Shown here piece after piece: positions 35,173 to 46,100 of a stretch of 64,000 nt of DNA. Made by a program: the position numbers and the translations under genes. Origin of the DNA: Pseudoalteromonas distincta (lineage in GTDB: Bacteria > Pseudomonadota > Gammaproteobacteria > Enterobacterales > Alteromonadaceae); contig NZ_JWIG01000029.1 of the NCBI RefSeq assembly GCF_000814675.1, positions 186,001-250,000 on the forward strand, in the 5' to 3' direction. The notes beneath the pieces are model-generated. The model was not told the DNA's origin, did not search any database, and worked only from the letters and a program-made list of their open reading frames with translations. Numbering within the stretch: position 1 is the first letter of the stretch; each line of letters starts with the position of its first letter.

Positions 35173-36357
35173 ATGCAAAATCCAGCTTATTTTGGCGAGT
35201 TTGGCGGTATGTTTGTACCCGAGTTACTTGTCCCTGCGCTTAAGCAGTTAGAAAACGAATTTAACAAAGCACAAAAAGATCCTGAGTTTCAGGCTGAGCT
35301 AAGTAAATTATTAAACGAGTATGCGGGTCGTCCTACCCCACTTACTTTAACGCGCAATTTAGTTAAAAACCCAAAAGTAAAACTGTATCTAAAGCGTGAA
35401 GACTTATTACACGGCGGCGCACATAAAACCAACCAAGTACTTGGCCAAGCGTTACTTACTAAGCGTATGGGTAAAAAACAAGTAATTGCTGAAACAGGTG
35501 CTGGTCAACACGGTGTTGCAACAGCGCTTGCATGTGCATTACTGGGTTTAAAATGTCGAATTTATATGGGCGCAAAAGACGTTGAACGTCAGCAACCAAA
35601 CGTATTTAGAATGAAGTTAATGGGCGCAGAGGTTATTCCGGTAACAGCGGGTTCTGGCACATTAAAAGATGCAGTAAATGAAGCCCTGCGTGACTGGTCA
35701 GCAAATTATCAAGACGCGCATTACCTACTAGGCACGGCTGCGGGTCCTCACCCATTCCCAACAATTGTACGTGAGTATCAAAAAGTTATTGGTGAAGAAG
35801 CTAAACAACAAGTACTTAAAGCCGAAGGTCGTTTACCTGACGCTGTTATTGCCTGTGTTGGTGGTGGTTCAAACGCAATTGGTATGTTCACTGACTTTAT
35901 TGACGAGCCAGGCGTTAAATTAATTGGTGTTGAGCCTGCAGGGAAAGGGCTTGATACAAATGAGCACGGTGCAACAATTTGTAAAGGCACTAAAGGTATA
36001 TTACACGGTACTTACACGTACATTATGCAAAATGACGATGGCCAAATTGAAGAGTCTTACTCTGTATCAGCGGGTCTTGATTACCCTGCGGTTGGTCCTC
36101 AGCACGCATTTTTACACGAAACCGGTCGAGCGCAATACGTGGGTATCACCGATACAGAAGCGCTTGATGCGTTTCAATCACTTGCTAAAAACGAAGGGAT
36201 CATTCCGGCGCTTGAATCAAGCCATGCGCTTGCTTATGCACTTAAGTATGCAGAAGAGCAAACCGAGGAAAGCGTTTTAGTTATTAATTTAAGTGGTCGT
36301 GGCGATAAAGATTTAGCACACGTTCACAATGTACTATCTGAAAGAGGTCAGCTATGA
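35173..36357 (+). CDS. trpB: Tryptophan synthase beta chain
   Basis: A 394-residue PLP enzyme that joins indole and serine. The cofactor lysine is in [13 protein letters not shown], the glutamate in [13 protein letters not shown], and the phosphate loop is [11 protein letters not shown] start at the ATG at 35173 ([17 protein letters not shown]), preceded by TGAGG. The upstream in-frame ATGs lie in the end of trpCF. It overlaps trpA by 4 bases (ATGA). Confidence 0.96.
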   Translation: MQNPAYFGEFGGMFVPELLVPALKQLENEFNKAQKDPEFQAELSKLLNEYAGRPTPLTLTRNLVKNPKVKLYLKREDLLHGGAHKTNQVLGQALLTKRMGKKQVIAETGAGQHGVATALACALLGLKCRIYMGAKDVERQQPNVFRMKLMGAEVIPVTAGSGTLKDAVNEALRDWSANYQDAHYLLGTAAGPHPFPTIVREYQKVIGEEAKQQVLKAEGRLPDAVIACVGGGSNAIGMFTDFIDEPGVKLIGVEPAGKGLDTNEHGATICKGTKGILHGTYTYIMQNDDGQIEESYSVSAGLDYPAVGPQHAFLHETGRAQYVGITDTEALDAFQSLAKNEGIIPALESSHALAYALKYAEEQTEESVLVINLSGRGDKDLAHVHNVLSERGQL

Positions 36358-37175
36358 GCCAAGTAAAAACGGATCGTTACGGTAAAATGTTTGCAGCGCT
36401 TAACGAGAAAAAACAAGGTGCGTTTGTACCATTTGTAACAATTGGCGACCCAGGTAAAGAGCAAAGTGTTGCGATTATTAAAAGCTTAATTGACGGCGGC
36501 GCTGATGCACTTGAGCTTGGTATTCCGTTTTCTGACCCAATTGCGGATGGTCCTGTAATTCAAAAAGCTAATATTCGCGCACTTGATGTGCACATTAACA
36601 CGCAAGATTGCTTTGATGTTATTAAAGAGATACGCGAGTATAACGCCGATATTCCAATTGGATTATTGCTTTACTCAAACCTTGTTTTTAAGCGCGGCAT
36701 AGAAGCATTTTACAAAGATGCAAAAGCGGTAGGTGTAGACTCTATTTTAGTGGCTGACGTGCCTCTGCATGAATCTAAAATATTTAGAAAATCGGCGATG
36801 GATAACGGTGTAGACCCAATTTTTATAGCAACACCTAATGCGGATGACGACACACTTCGCCAATGCGCCTCTTACGGTCGTGGTTATACGTATTTACTAT
36901 CGCGCGCAGGTGTTACCGGTACCGATACAAAAGCACAAATGCCAGCGGGTAATATTGTTACTAAATTAAAAGAATACCATGCAGCTCCTGCTCTTTTAGG
37001 GTTTGGTATTTCAACACCAGATGATGTAAAAGCGGCACTTAATGCAGGCGCAGCAGGTGCTATTTCAGGCTCTGCTGTAGTTAAAATTATTGAAGCTAAC
37101 CTTAACGATTTAGACGCAATGACAACGCAGTTAAAAGCATTTGTTAGTGAAATGAAAGCGGCAACCGCATTATAA
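36354..37175 (+). CDS. trpA: Tryptophan synthase alpha chain
   Basis: A 273-residue TIM barrel that releases indole from indole-3-glycerol phosphate. The catalytic Glu is in [15 protein letters not shown] and the Asp in [11 protein letters not shown]. The phosphate-binding GFGIST is also present. It ends the trp operon and is followed by a strong terminator. Confidence 0.96.
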   Translation: MSQVKTDRYGKMFAALNEKKQGAFVPFVTIGDPGKEQSVAIIKSLIDGGADALELGIPFSDPIADGPVIQKANIRALDVHINTQDCFDVIKEIREYNADIPIGLLLYSNLVFKRGIEAFYKDAKAVGVDSILVADVPLHESKIFRKSAMDNGVDPIFIATPNADDDTLRQCASYGRGYTYLLSRAGVTGTDTKAQMPAGNIVTKLKEYHAAPALLGFGISTPDDVKAALNAGAAGAISGSAVVKIIEANLNDLDAMTTQLKAFVSEMKAATAL

Positions 37176-37195
37176 AAAGTGTAAATTTACGCATT

Positions 37196-37224
37196 AAAAA
37201 AGGGCATTTAAAATGCCCTTTTTT
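37196..37224. terminator. Bidirectional terminator at the trp operon end
   Basis: AAAAAAGGGCATTT/AAATGCCCTTTTTT forms a stem with A- and T-runs. It lies between trpA and the convergent DJ-1/PfpI gene. Confidence 0.88.
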
Positions 37225-37241
37225 GTTTTTTAAAAAGCAAA

Positions 37242-37820
37242 TCAGTGAGCTTGGTGTTTACCCTCTAAAATCTCTTCAATAAACTTAGCATTAAATGCTT
37301 CTAAATCAGCTGGGCTTCGGCTTGTTACTAAACCTTGGTCTACACATACTTCTTGGTCAACCCAATTAGCACCTGCATTAATTAAATCGCTTTTAATACT
37401 AGGAAAAGAAGTAATAGTACGGTCGCGCAATTTATTAATTTCAGCTAACAACCACGGTGCGTGGCAAATAGCAGCAACGGGTTTGTTTTTTTCTGCGCCG
37501 AAAAAGCCATCAATAAATGCTTTAGCATCTTTATCTTGGCGTAAACTGTCTGGATTAAATAAACCACCAGGAAGCATAAGCGCGTCATAATCAGCAGGAT
37601 CCGCGTTTGTAACTAGTTTATCTACTGTTACTTTATCGCCCCACTTGTCTTCATCCCAGCCAGTAATTTGACCTTCTTTAATTGATACTATTTCGATGTT
37701 CGCACCAGCATCAAGTAATGCGCTGCGTGGAGATAAAAGCTCACTTTGCTCAAATCCATCAGTGGCTAAAATTGCGATTTTTTTGCCTTGTAAACGTGTG
37801 CTTGTTTGTAATGTACTCAT
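37242..37820 (-). CDS. DJ-1/PfpI family protein
   Basis: A 192-residue protein of the PfpI/YhbO group. The nucleophile elbow Cys is in AAICHAPWLLAE, and a Glu lies early (FEQSELLSPRSAL). Members are described as glyoxal/methylglyoxal protein deglycases or stress proteins, and their activity is debated. The ribosome site AGGAGA precedes the start. It is monocistronic, with the tandem repeat region upstream. Confidence 0.87.
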   Translation of the reverse strand: MSTLQTSTRLQGKKIAILATDGFEQSELLSPRSALLDAGANIEIVSIKEGQITGWDEDKWGDKVTVDKLVTNADPADYDALMLPGGLFNPDSLRQDKDAKAFIDGFFGAEKNKPVAAICHAPWLLAEINKLRDRTITSFPSIKSDLINAGANWVDQEVCVDQGLVTSRSPADLEAFNAKFIEEILEGKHQAH

Positions 37821-37995
37821 TGAGATCTCCTTATTTTCTTAAAAGGTATATTTAAAATACACAATCAAAAAAGCACGATGCGTGCCGATAACAAGCAATT
37901 GAAAATAAAGGATTTAATTTAAGTAGGATTTATAATCCATGTAAATTATTTAGAGATTATGAATAATGTACATAAGTGCAACTTTATTTCCAGCC

Positions 37996-38193
37996 CATGT
38001 AATTTAACACCACCAAAAGCGAGGTATAAAACCTCACCTACAGCATATTTCCCCATTGGTGCGTTTACTTCGCGCTCATGTAATTTAAAGCCATTAAACG
38101 CGACGTGTAATCCTGACCTACAGTATATACCCGTAGGTGCGAATTTACTTCGCGCTCATGTAGCTTATCTATCAATACGAGGTTTAAAACCTT
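37996..38193 (+). repeat. Two and a half tandem 80-bp units
   Basis: Units start at 37996, 38077 and 38157, each with CATGTAAT/GCTT, then a GAGG/ACG-TAAAACCT-like part. They end GGTGCGxxTTTACTTCGCGCT. The spacing is 81 and 80 bases, and the third unit is cut off. It lies between the DJ-1/PfpI gene and HU. A 78-codon open frame runs across the repeats but shows no protein character. This looks like a dispersed intergenic repeat family; the function is unknown. Confidence 0.75.
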
Positions 38194-38201
38194 AAATAAA
38201 T

Positions 38202-38471
38202 TTAAAGCAGATCTTTTAACGCCTTAGCTGGTTTAAAAACCGCTTTATTTGCGCCTTCTATTTCAATTGCAGCCCCTGTTTGTGGGTTACGCCCAGTACG
38301 CGCTGGGTAATAACTTAGCGCAAAGGTACCAAAGCCATTAATTTGAACTTGATCGCCCTCAGAAAGCGATTTAGTAATGACTTTTTGCAAGCTTGAAAGT
38401 GCCGCTTGAGAATCTTTTTTTGTTAATTCACTTTTGTGTGCAATGGCAGCAACGAGTTCTGCTTTATTCAT
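38202..38471 (-). CDS. HU-family nucleoid protein
   Basis: An 89-residue DNA-bending protein of the HU type. The N-terminal helices (MNKAELVAAIAHKSELTKKD) are followed by the arm motif GFGTFALSYYPARTGRNPQTGAAI and the C-terminal KAVFKPAKALKDLL. The length suits HU; IHF subunits would be somewhat longer and have other N-termini. It acts as a dimer on the chromosome. Its stop borders the tandem repeat region. Confidence 0.9.
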   Translation of the reverse strand: MNKAELVAAIAHKSELTKKDSQAALSSLQKVITKSLSEGDQVQINGFGTFALSYYPARTGRNPQTGAAIEIEGANKAVFKPAKALKDLL

Positions 38472-38662
38472 TTTAGGCTCCTAAATACACGCCAAATCAG
38501 TGTTGGTTAAGCGTGGGAATATGATGATATGAAAAATACCAAACCAAATTGGTAATAAAGCCACGCAGGCTAAGGGTTACAGGGCAACAAGTCAACCTTG
38601 TAGTTGCTAAGCTTTATGTGGTAAAAAGCCTTTGACTCTTTTTTGTATAATTTAGGTAGTAT

Positions 38663-39238
38663 ATGCACGCATTAATTGAATACATTCCACTCATACTGTT
38701 TTTTGCAGTGTTTAAACTCGTCGATATTTATTGGGCTACCGGTTTATTGATGGCCACTACGCTTATTCAAGTTGCTTATAGCTACTTTAAACATGGCAAT
38801 GTACCTACTCGTCATTGGATATTTTTTGGCATTGCTGCCGTATTTGGTACGCTAACGCTGGTACTTCATGATGAGCAATACATTAAATGGAAAGCAACAC
38901 TCATATATGCAGGTTTGAGTTTAACGTTACTTGTTAGCCGTTATGTACTTAACAAAAACCTCGTTAAAAAAGCGCTTAGCTCAATCCTCGAAAATGCTAA
39001 TGATACAAAGCAAGCCATTGTTGTCCCAGAACCATTATGGGATAAGCTTAATTTAATGTGGGTTGTAATTACTGCTGGCATCGCAGCACTAAACATTTAT
39101 ATTGCATATAATTTTTCGCTCGACTTTTGGGTTAACTTTAAAGTATTTGGTTTAATGGGTATTACCTTTGTAAGTATTTTTGCCACTATTATTGCCTTGT
39201 ACAAATACCTCCCTGATGAAGAAGAACCTGCAAAGTAA
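38663..39238 (+). CDS. yciB: YciB inner-membrane protein (septation protein A family)
   Basis: A 191-residue protein with about five membrane helices, of the YciB/IspZ family linked to cell envelope synthesis and division. Family marks are the start EYIPLILFFAVFKLVDIYWATGL and the loop GNVPTRHWIFFG, plus VWVNFKVFGLMGIT-type helix 5. The ATG at 38663 closely follows a TATAAT-like box, so the leader may be short. A hairpin lies after the stop. Confidence 0.88.
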   Translation: MHALIEYIPLILFFAVFKLVDIYWATGLLMATTLIQVAYSYFKHGNVPTRHWIFFGIAAVFGTLTLVLHDEQYIKWKATLIYAGLSLTLLVSRYVLNKNLVKKALSSILENANDTKQAIVVPEPLWDKLNLMWVVITAGIAALNIYIAYNFSLDFWVNFKVFGLMGITFVSIFATIIALYKYLPDEEEPAK

Positions 39239-39256
39239 GCCCCTCGTCATAAAAGT

Positions 39257-39302
39257 GTCGTCTTAGCTTGTTAGCTTATTAAAAAAAGCAAGTTGAGACG
39301 AC
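39257..39302 (+). other. Hairpin between yciB and the CPBP protease gene
   Basis: GTCGTCTTAGCTTG pairs with CAAGTTGAGACGAC and ends one base before the TTG start of the next gene. The ribosome site would lie within the right arm, so the hairpin could limit translation of the protease. Confidence 0.5.
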
Positions 39303-39303
39303 C

Positions 39304-39945
39304 TTGAACGCTAATCAATACCGCTGGTTTGAATTTACCCTCATTTTTATATTGCTGCCCTTGTTGGGTTTTGGATTACGCGAGCATTTAGCTAATTGGC
39401 TTATCCCTGCGCTTATTATACTTATGAGTGTGTGTTGTATGTTGCTACTAGGCGATCCTCATTTTAAACGGTTTAGACTCACAAGCCTTGGGCAATTTTC
39501 TGCTGTTAAAAGGCGTTTGTTTAGCTTCTTTTTTTTAGGTGCGCTGTTCTCAGGCATGTTTTACGGGATTATTCATCAAGGCAACTGGTTTACCCTTCCC
39601 CGTAACTCGTTTAATGATTGGCTTTTACTGTTGGTGCTCTACCCAATACTGTCGGTTATTCCTCAAGAATTAATATTCAGAACGTATTTTTTTCATCGTT
39701 ATAAACGCATCATGCCAAAAAAAGCAGTGCGTATTGTAGTCAGTGCGAGTGTATTTGCGCTGGCGCATATTGTGTATGCAAATTGGATTGCAGTAGCCTT
39801 AGCCTTTTTGGGCGGTTTACTGTTTGCGTATACCTACGCACAAAGCCGCTCAACGGTCGTGTGTGTTATTGAGCACAGCTTATGGGGGCTATGGATGTTT
39901 ACACTTGGGATTGGCAACTACCTCGATTCAGGCGCATTTAACTAA
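39304..39945 (+). CDS. CPBP-family intramembrane metalloprotease
   Basis: A 213-residue protein with about six membrane helices of the CPBP (CAAX protease/bacteriocin-processing, Abi) family. Motif 1 is PQELIFRTYFFHRY: the usual EExxxR has Gln in place of the first Glu. Motif 2 is FALAHIVYANW and motif 3 is EHSLWG, both with the expected His. The start is TTG at 39304, at the foot of a hairpin. The substrate is unknown, and loss of the first Glu makes activity uncertain. Confidence 0.8.
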   Translation: MNANQYRWFEFTLIFILLPLLGFGLREHLANWLIPALIILMSVCCMLLLGDPHFKRFRLTSLGQFSAVKRRLFSFFFLGALFSGMFYGIIHQGNWFTLPRNSFNDWLLLLVLYPILSVIPQELIFRTYFFHRYKRIMPKKAVRIVVSASVFALAHIVYANWIAVALAFLGGLLFAYTYAQSRSTVVCVIEHSLWGLWMFTLGIGNYLDSGAFN

Positions 39946-39956
39946 TATAACAAACA

Positions 39957-39993
39957 TTAAAAAATCCGATACTAGAAAACTAATACCGGATTT
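39957..39993. terminator. Bidirectional terminator-like hairpin
   Basis: AAATCCGATA pairs with TACCGGATTT (one mismatch). On the minus strand a run of six T follows. It probably ends the lipoprotein-barrel operon and may also serve the protease gene. Confidence 0.65.
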
Positions 39994-40079
39994 CGAATAG
40001 TTATAAAAACACTTCACTCATCGCAAAAAGCGCTGAGCTATAAGGCATATGCTGAGTTTTTAAATATTTAATCTAATGG

Positions 40080-41966
40080 TTAAAATAACGACTCAAACTC
40101 ACCATTTGGAAATAAAACACCAGGAATACCACGTACCGCAGTAACATCAGCTAGTTTAGTATCACCAAAATATAAACCGCCACTGTAATTACGGCCCTTT
40201 TGCTTTACATCTAACCAACGTCCATTTTCGCCTTTTGCTATTAGATTAATGTTGCCACTAACATCACGAATACGTAAATCTAACGCGCGGTTTTTTATGC
40301 TAACAAATATATCTGTAGAAGTAAGTTCTGATAAGTTTTCCACATCGCCTACGTACGCAAATTTAAAATCGCTTGCACCACTCAATGGAAAATCTAATTC
40401 AAAAGTAAATGCTAAATCGTCATTATCTTCACCAACAAAAGGCGAAGCCTCTACTGCTGTGATATGAAATGCAGTGTTTTGAATGTCGCTTACGTAATCG
40501 CCATTAAAATCAAAAGTAGATAACGTGGTTGACTCCTCACCTAGTGAATTAACAAAACGGTTTAAGTTTACTGATAAATCACCTTCGAGTTTACCCGCTG
40601 CTTTATTGATAATTACGTTGGTCGTTACCTGTGTAATACCCGTATCGGCTTCTGGGTTTAATTCACTTTGAGCATCTATGCCATCAAACTCAATCAGCAA
40701 CTCACTTACATCCACACTTAATACCGTAGCACCATTTGTGACCGTTGCGCTCATTACACCTTCGATTTTATTACCTAATACACCACTTACTCTGAAAGTT
40801 GGAATTGATAAATCAATAGTTATAGGTAACTCATCATATGTGCCAGTAATAGCCCAAGTATAAGGTGATTGGTTGTAATCAATATCTAAATCACGAAGCT
40901 TATATTGCCCTGATGGTGTAGAGCCATCAGCTAGTGGTGAATAATTTGTGATAACTTCGTTTAAAGCATTACTAAGTGCATCAAGGGTTCTTTGTGTATC
41001 TTCATCAAACGCACCTTCAAGCTCAGTAAATTTTGCGTCTAATTCATCTGAATAGCTTTTTTCTTGAAGTCTTGCAACACCAATTATATTTCGCGTATCA
41101 ACAAGTAACTCTCTTGAGTCTAAGCTTTGCACTTCTGCTGAGCGAGCCTGCCAATTTGTAAATGTAGTTACACTTGCAATCGTTTGCTTAACTTGACCAG
41201 CTACATTTTTCAGCAAAGCATTACCTTGGTCGCTAAATAAGTTGTCTGTAACATACTGCGCTGCTAAATCGCTGTAATCTTGCCATGCTTGCTGGTCAGT
41301 CTCCAAGTTAGTAAATGCATTAAAAGCACTTTCAACACTAAACGAACTATCAGCAACACCAGCTAAAATTGCCGCGTAGGTGAAGGCATTTGTAACCATT
41401 TCTGCTTCAACACTTGCATTTAAATTACTGTGCGTTAAATGATAAAAAGGCGTGGCTGATAAACTCGCCTGCTTAGCACTAAAGCCTTCATCTGTAATTG
41501 CTTTGCTCAATGGTGATAAATAAACCTTATTTACACCCGGTGCACTAAATGCATCCGCTTTGTAATTAAGGGTAACGGTTGTCAATTCTTGGTAGTCGAT
41601 TAACCGGTTTGCGTTTAAATCATTTACATCACCACGCACAGTTCTGCCACACCCTGTAAATCGCGGACAAGGTAGAGCTGTATCGCTAGGTATAAACTCA
41701 AAACTATTAAAAGTAAGCGGAGTTACACTTACACTCGCAGTATTGATGTTTTCGACTTCAATTGATTCTTGCACCACCCCATCGCTATCTAAAACATTAA
41801 GCGTGCCCTGTGGTGATTGCCAATTAGATACATAAAAACTCACAGAAGAAGATGTAGCAATTTCACTTACTGCAACAGATTCTGAACTGTCACTGTCTGA
41901 TGAAGAACCACAACCTGCCAATGCAATAGCGACCACTAAAGGTATAATTTGTTTTAACATCTTCAT
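40080..41966 (-). CDS. Large lipoprotein with EF-hand-like loop, unknown
   Basis: A 628-residue lipoprotein: the signal peptide ends LAGC (Cys19 from the first ATG) and a Ser/Asp-rich linker follows. At C100-C106 it has C-P-R-F-T-G-C-G and at 116-127 the perfect calcium-loop pattern DLNANRLIDYQE. A segment ending VYLSPLSKAI follows, then a helical middle part and a beta-rich C-terminal half with repeated ITGTYDELPITI-like strands. The same Cys motif and loop occur in the 1012-residue lipoprotein of this operon. No family is recognised. It is probably exposed on the outer membrane. Confidence 0.75.
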   Translation of the reverse strand: MKMLKQIIPLVVAIALAGCGSSSDSDSSESVAVSEIATSSSVSFYVSNWQSPQGTLNVLDSDGVVQESIEVENINTASVSVTPLTFNSFEFIPSDTALPCPRFTGCGRTVRGDVNDLNANRLIDYQELTTVTLNYKADAFSAPGVNKVYLSPLSKAITDEGFSAKQASLSATPFYHLTHSNLNASVEAEMVTNAFTYAAILAGVADSSFSVESAFNAFTNLETDQQAWQDYSDLAAQYVTDNLFSDQGNALLKNVAGQVKQTIASVTTFTNWQARSAEVQSLDSRELLVDTRNIIGVARLQEKSYSDELDAKFTELEGAFDEDTQRTLDALSNALNEVITNYSPLADGSTPSGQYKLRDLDIDYNQSPYTWAITGTYDELPITIDLSIPTFRVSGVLGNKIEGVMSATVTNGATVLSVDVSELLIEFDGIDAQSELNPEADTGITQVTTNVIINKAAGKLEGDLSVNLNRFVNSLGEESTTLSTFDFNGDYVSDIQNTAFHITAVEASPFVGEDNDDLAFTFELDFPLSGASDFKFAYVGDVENLSELTSTDIFVSIKNRALDLRIRDVSGNINLIAKGENGRWLDVKQKGRNYSGGLYFGDTKLADVTAVRGIPGVLFPNGEFESLF

Positions 41967-41969
41967 TCC

Positions 41970-43061
41970 TTAAAACTTAATGTTCACGTACCAATTCACA
42001 TTCGCATAATAGGCTTTATCTAAATCTAGGCTATCAGTTTGTAAATTAAGACCAAAATATTCGTTTTCTATACCAACTAAAAATGCTTCGCTTTTTGTTT
42101 CGTAGCCTGCTTGTACTCGCCAATGATCCCAAAAGTGAATACGGCCTTTTAATTGGCTAAACGTGTCTTTATCGTAACGTTTTAAAGTTAACTGAGTTGA
42201 GAATCGGTCGTTTATTCTATAATCGGCAAATGCTTGTAGACGCATTTCCATTTCGAAATCATGAGATACCGTATTTCCAAATGCAGATGTTTTTAATGAA
42301 ACTGTTGGCTGAGTAATAATATCGCCGTTATCATCTTCGCTAAATGGAATTTCAGTAGTTTGACCCTTTACAGAGCCACTGTCTTCGTACTGAGTTTTAT
42401 AGAGCAAATCTTTTACGCTAAAACCAACTTTAAGCTCATCATTTACTTGCCAATCGGCAAAAATATCTAGGCTATAGCCTAGCCCTTCAGGCTTTTGTGA
42501 AGGTGTAAATTCTTTAAATAAAATATCTTTTGAAAAGTTGTAATCGACAGTTACAGCACCTTCAACTTCATCACTAAAAATCTCACCATTTACAGTGGCA
42601 TCTTGATAGTGTGAGCTGGCAAAAACAGAAAGCTTAGGTGTTATTGTTAATGCATTTTTATCTAAAAATTTAAAATCATAAGATACGAATACACCATTAG
42701 ACGTTGCTTGTTTAGCATCGAGGTAATAAGTATAAAATCTATCTTCAAACTCTAAATCATTCTTTTCGGTATGAGTATATTTAGCTGTATCAGGATCAAA
42801 GTTAAGAACATAGTCATAACGACTTTGTAAACCCACTTTAAAATTACCGTAGCCAACACCCACTTCAAAAATATTATAGGTAAATGCACTGTCACCCGAT
42901 TTTAATGGTGCATCAAAATCATCTACAAAGGCTTGTACTGGTTGTGCTTCAGTATAAATTTCTGCGTCAAAATGAGTAAATATTTGAAATTGGTTATCTG
43001 CGGAAGCAAGAGGAGAAATAAAAGCTGTTGAAAATCCTAACAAGAGAATTTTTTTTTTCAT
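41970..43061 (-). CDS. Outer-membrane beta-barrel protein, unknown
   Basis: A 363-residue protein with a signal peptide (ending PLASA-DNQ) and many alternating aromatic strands. Its C-terminal strand ends YYANVNWYVNIKF, the terminal Phe typical of outer-membrane barrels. About 14-16 strands can be drawn. It is separated by only three bases from the downstream lipoprotein gene and 62 from the upstream one, so it is the middle gene of a three-gene unit. It might be an export or surface-display pore for its lipoprotein neighbours, which is inference only. Confidence 0.75.
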   Translation of the reverse strand: MKKKILLLGFSTAFISPLASADNQFQIFTHFDAEIYTEAQPVQAFVDDFDAPLKSGDSAFTYNIFEVGVGYGNFKVGLQSRYDYVLNFDPDTAKYTHTEKNDLEFEDRFYTYYLDAKQATSNGVFVSYDFKFLDKNALTITPKLSVFASSHYQDATVNGEIFSDEVEGAVTVDYNFSKDILFKEFTPSQKPEGLGYSLDIFADWQVNDELKVGFSVKDLLYKTQYEDSGSVKGQTTEIPFSEDDNGDIITQPTVSLKTSAFGNTVSHDFEMEMRLQAFADYRINDRFSTQLTLKRYDKDTFSQLKGRIHFWDHWRVQAGYETKSEAFLVGIENEYFGLNLQTDSLDLDKAYYANVNWYVNIKF

Positions 43062-43123
43062 AATTTAATCGCTTTCTATAAAAAAAGGGAAAAGCGCTGC
43101 TTTCCCCTTTTATAGTTTAAATA

Positions 43124-46100
43124 TTACTTAGATGAATCAATTAAATCAACATCAGTGTAAGGCACTACATCACCATCGATGTAAGTGATAGATACACCGT
43201 TAGTAACTTTAGAAGCAGTACCAAATGACATCATGTCGCCATTGTACATAGCTTTAACATCACCAGTGTAACCTGTAGATTCCATACCAGTTAGAGATAA
43301 TGTGTAACCCATTGCTGCGTCACCTTTAACCATAACTTCTAATGTACTTTCATCTTCATCACCACTACTGTCAACCATACCCATTACTTTAAAGTCTAAG
43401 TCGCCAGACATACCTTCAAGTGTAACTGTACCCATGTCAGTAGCATCATCAGCAGTTAAATTTAACATACCTGTAAAACCAGAATCACCGTCCATAATTT
43501 CGATATGGTTCCAAGTTTCAGTATTAACGATTTCAGCGTCATCAACTGTGTTTTTATCAACCGCACTATCAAAAGTAAATATTAAACATGAATCGATTTG
43601 AGTAGGATCAATAATTGTACCGTCAGCAAACAGTTCACACTCTTCTAGAGCTGCAGTACGACTTTCACCCGTAACAAGTGAAACAGTTGCGTCATTTTCA
43701 CCCATTAATGTAGCGCCCCAAGCAACTACTAATTGCTCGCCTTGGTAAGAAGCTGAAGCACTGATCATTTCACCGGTGGTTTCGTTCTCTAATTCTAAAA
43801 CTAACGCATCTAAGTCATAGTTATATGACCAATCAGGTTGACGAGTAGAAGTACCTTCACCTGAGTTACCCATTTCAGCTAATTCATCAATTACGTCAGC
43901 AAGAACATCTGCTGCATCGATAACCGCTTGACCGCCAGTGTTAGTAAGGACAGTCATAGTCGATAATGACTCTGATGTAGCTTTAACAGAAGTTAGTACT
44001 TCAAGTTTAGCAACCGCCGATTCAGCCACAAGTTGTAGGTTATAAGCTGTTACAAATTGGTCGCTAGCTAGTTCACCTTGAGCTTCAGCAGCTGTTTGCA
44101 TAGCTGTAAGCGCATCAATCATTGCTTGTGCGCCTTCGCCTTCAAGGTCTAGGTAAGCATTAGCAGCAACAAGTGCTTGCTCAATAGCAATTTCAAGTGC
44201 ATCAACAGCAGCAGCAAAATCAGACGCAGCAGTAACAGCAGTCATTGCAAGCTCAAGAGCTTCAGTTGCGTTTGCGGCTGTATCTACCATTGCACCTTCT
44301 GCGTTAGCAAGTGCGCTTGTAGAAGCTGCTTCAGCTGTGTCTGCTGCTGATTTTTTCTCATCAGCAACGTCTGCAGTATCTTCAGCAACTAGTTTTGCTG
44401 CAGCAAGAGCAATATCAAACGTTTCAATCGCTGCTTCTGCTTCCGCTACTAGTGCAGCTAATGCAGCGTCGTATGCAGCGGTATCATTTACAGCATCAAA
44501 TGCATCTGTTTGTAAAGACGTTGCAGAATCAAGAATCTGTTGGTAATCAGAGCTTTGAGTAACTAGCGCTTTTGCAGCAGTTACATAACCTTGTGATTTA
44601 ACAAAAATAGAATCCGCTTTAACTGTTAAATCAGCTGTTGCAGCTTCATTTTTCAGTAATGTTACAGCACTTACAAATGCAGCTGCGTTATCAGCTGTAA
44701 GAGCATCGCCACCCATTGCTTGAACATCAGCAAGTGAACTTTGAGCTGTCTCAATATCCATTTCTAGTGCAGTAAGCGCAGTTTGTGAAGCTGTAACTTC
44801 TACCGTTAATGCAGCTGCTAGAGCTGTATAAAAATCATCTCCAACTGTACACTCTGCACCAGTACAACCAATTACTTCTAGTGCTTTTTTAACTTTTACT
44901 GCAGCGGCTGCAAGGCCAGCATCAGTTGCTGCACCATTTTTCACAGCTTTATCTTTAGCTGCTTTTGCTTTTTTAGCAACATCAGCTGAGTTAGCAGCAA
45001 ACGCAACTATCTCACCAGCAGTAGGAGCTGGAATTTTTGCTGCAAAAGCTGCTTCCAATGCAGCTTTAATATCTTCTTCAGTGCCCGTTGCAATAGCAAC
45101 AAAAACATTTGCAGTATTTGTAATAGCTGTTTGTAACATTGTCGCTATTGCTGCAATGCTAGCATCAGCATTACCTTTAAACTGGCCTGATTTAATACCA
45201 GCTTTAATGCTGCTCATTACATCACCAATTGAAGGTAAACCCTGAATTGAAGATGAAAACTGTGCAATTGCTAAAATACCATCAGTAAGCTCTTCTTCAC
45301 CATCAACATCACTTAAATCTACAGCGCCGCCGTTAGATAAGTCGCCAATAATAGCAGAAAGTAAAAGTGCTGCGTCTTGACCCATTACTTGTACAACAGT
45401 GTTTAAGCTAGCTGTAGCTATAGCACCTTCATCTACACTCGAGCCTGAGTCAAGAAGAAGAGATGCAACTAATGATGTTAAAAAAGTAACATTTGCTTTA
45501 TAAGAACCTGTAACATTAGTGTCGCCTGCAGAACCACTCGCTCCTGATGGATCAGCTTCAACAACTGGAATGAATTTAACAACTGAAAGCTCTAGGTCAG
45601 TTTTGTACCATTCACCAAACTCAATCGCAGTATCACCATCATTTTCGTCGTCAACTTCTGGCGCTACATCGTAATTACCACAACCTACGTAAGCATCACA
45701 ACGTAAAAAGCTATCATCGCCTTCTTCAGACGTTTTAACAGTAATGTAAACAGGACCAGTAAAATCATCATCTAGGTAGATGCTGTAACGGCCGCTTTCA
45801 TCAGTTAAGACTTCAGGGTTAGCGGCAATTTTACTTGCTTCTACCGCGGCATCTGCAGCATCTTGAGATAGTGCTTCTTCAGAAAAAGACTCTGGCTCTG
45901 CTGAGGCAGCTGAGCGAAATGCCACAGGAACGCTTTGACCAGATTCATCTAAAGTCATTACAGTTACTACAGCATTTTTCATTGAACCTTTAACTGCTTT
46001 ACCTGTTACTTCAATGTTGAATTGTGCATCGCCCGTTGCAGTAAAAGATTCTACAGGTGTAACAGGAATGTTTCTGTCGTTATCTGAACCACAAGCTGTT

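Noticed and set aside
37959..38195. 78-codon open frame across the tandem 80-bp repeats
   Set aside because: The frame exists only because the repeats lack stops in it; no ribosome site, and the protein simply repeats the DNA unit.
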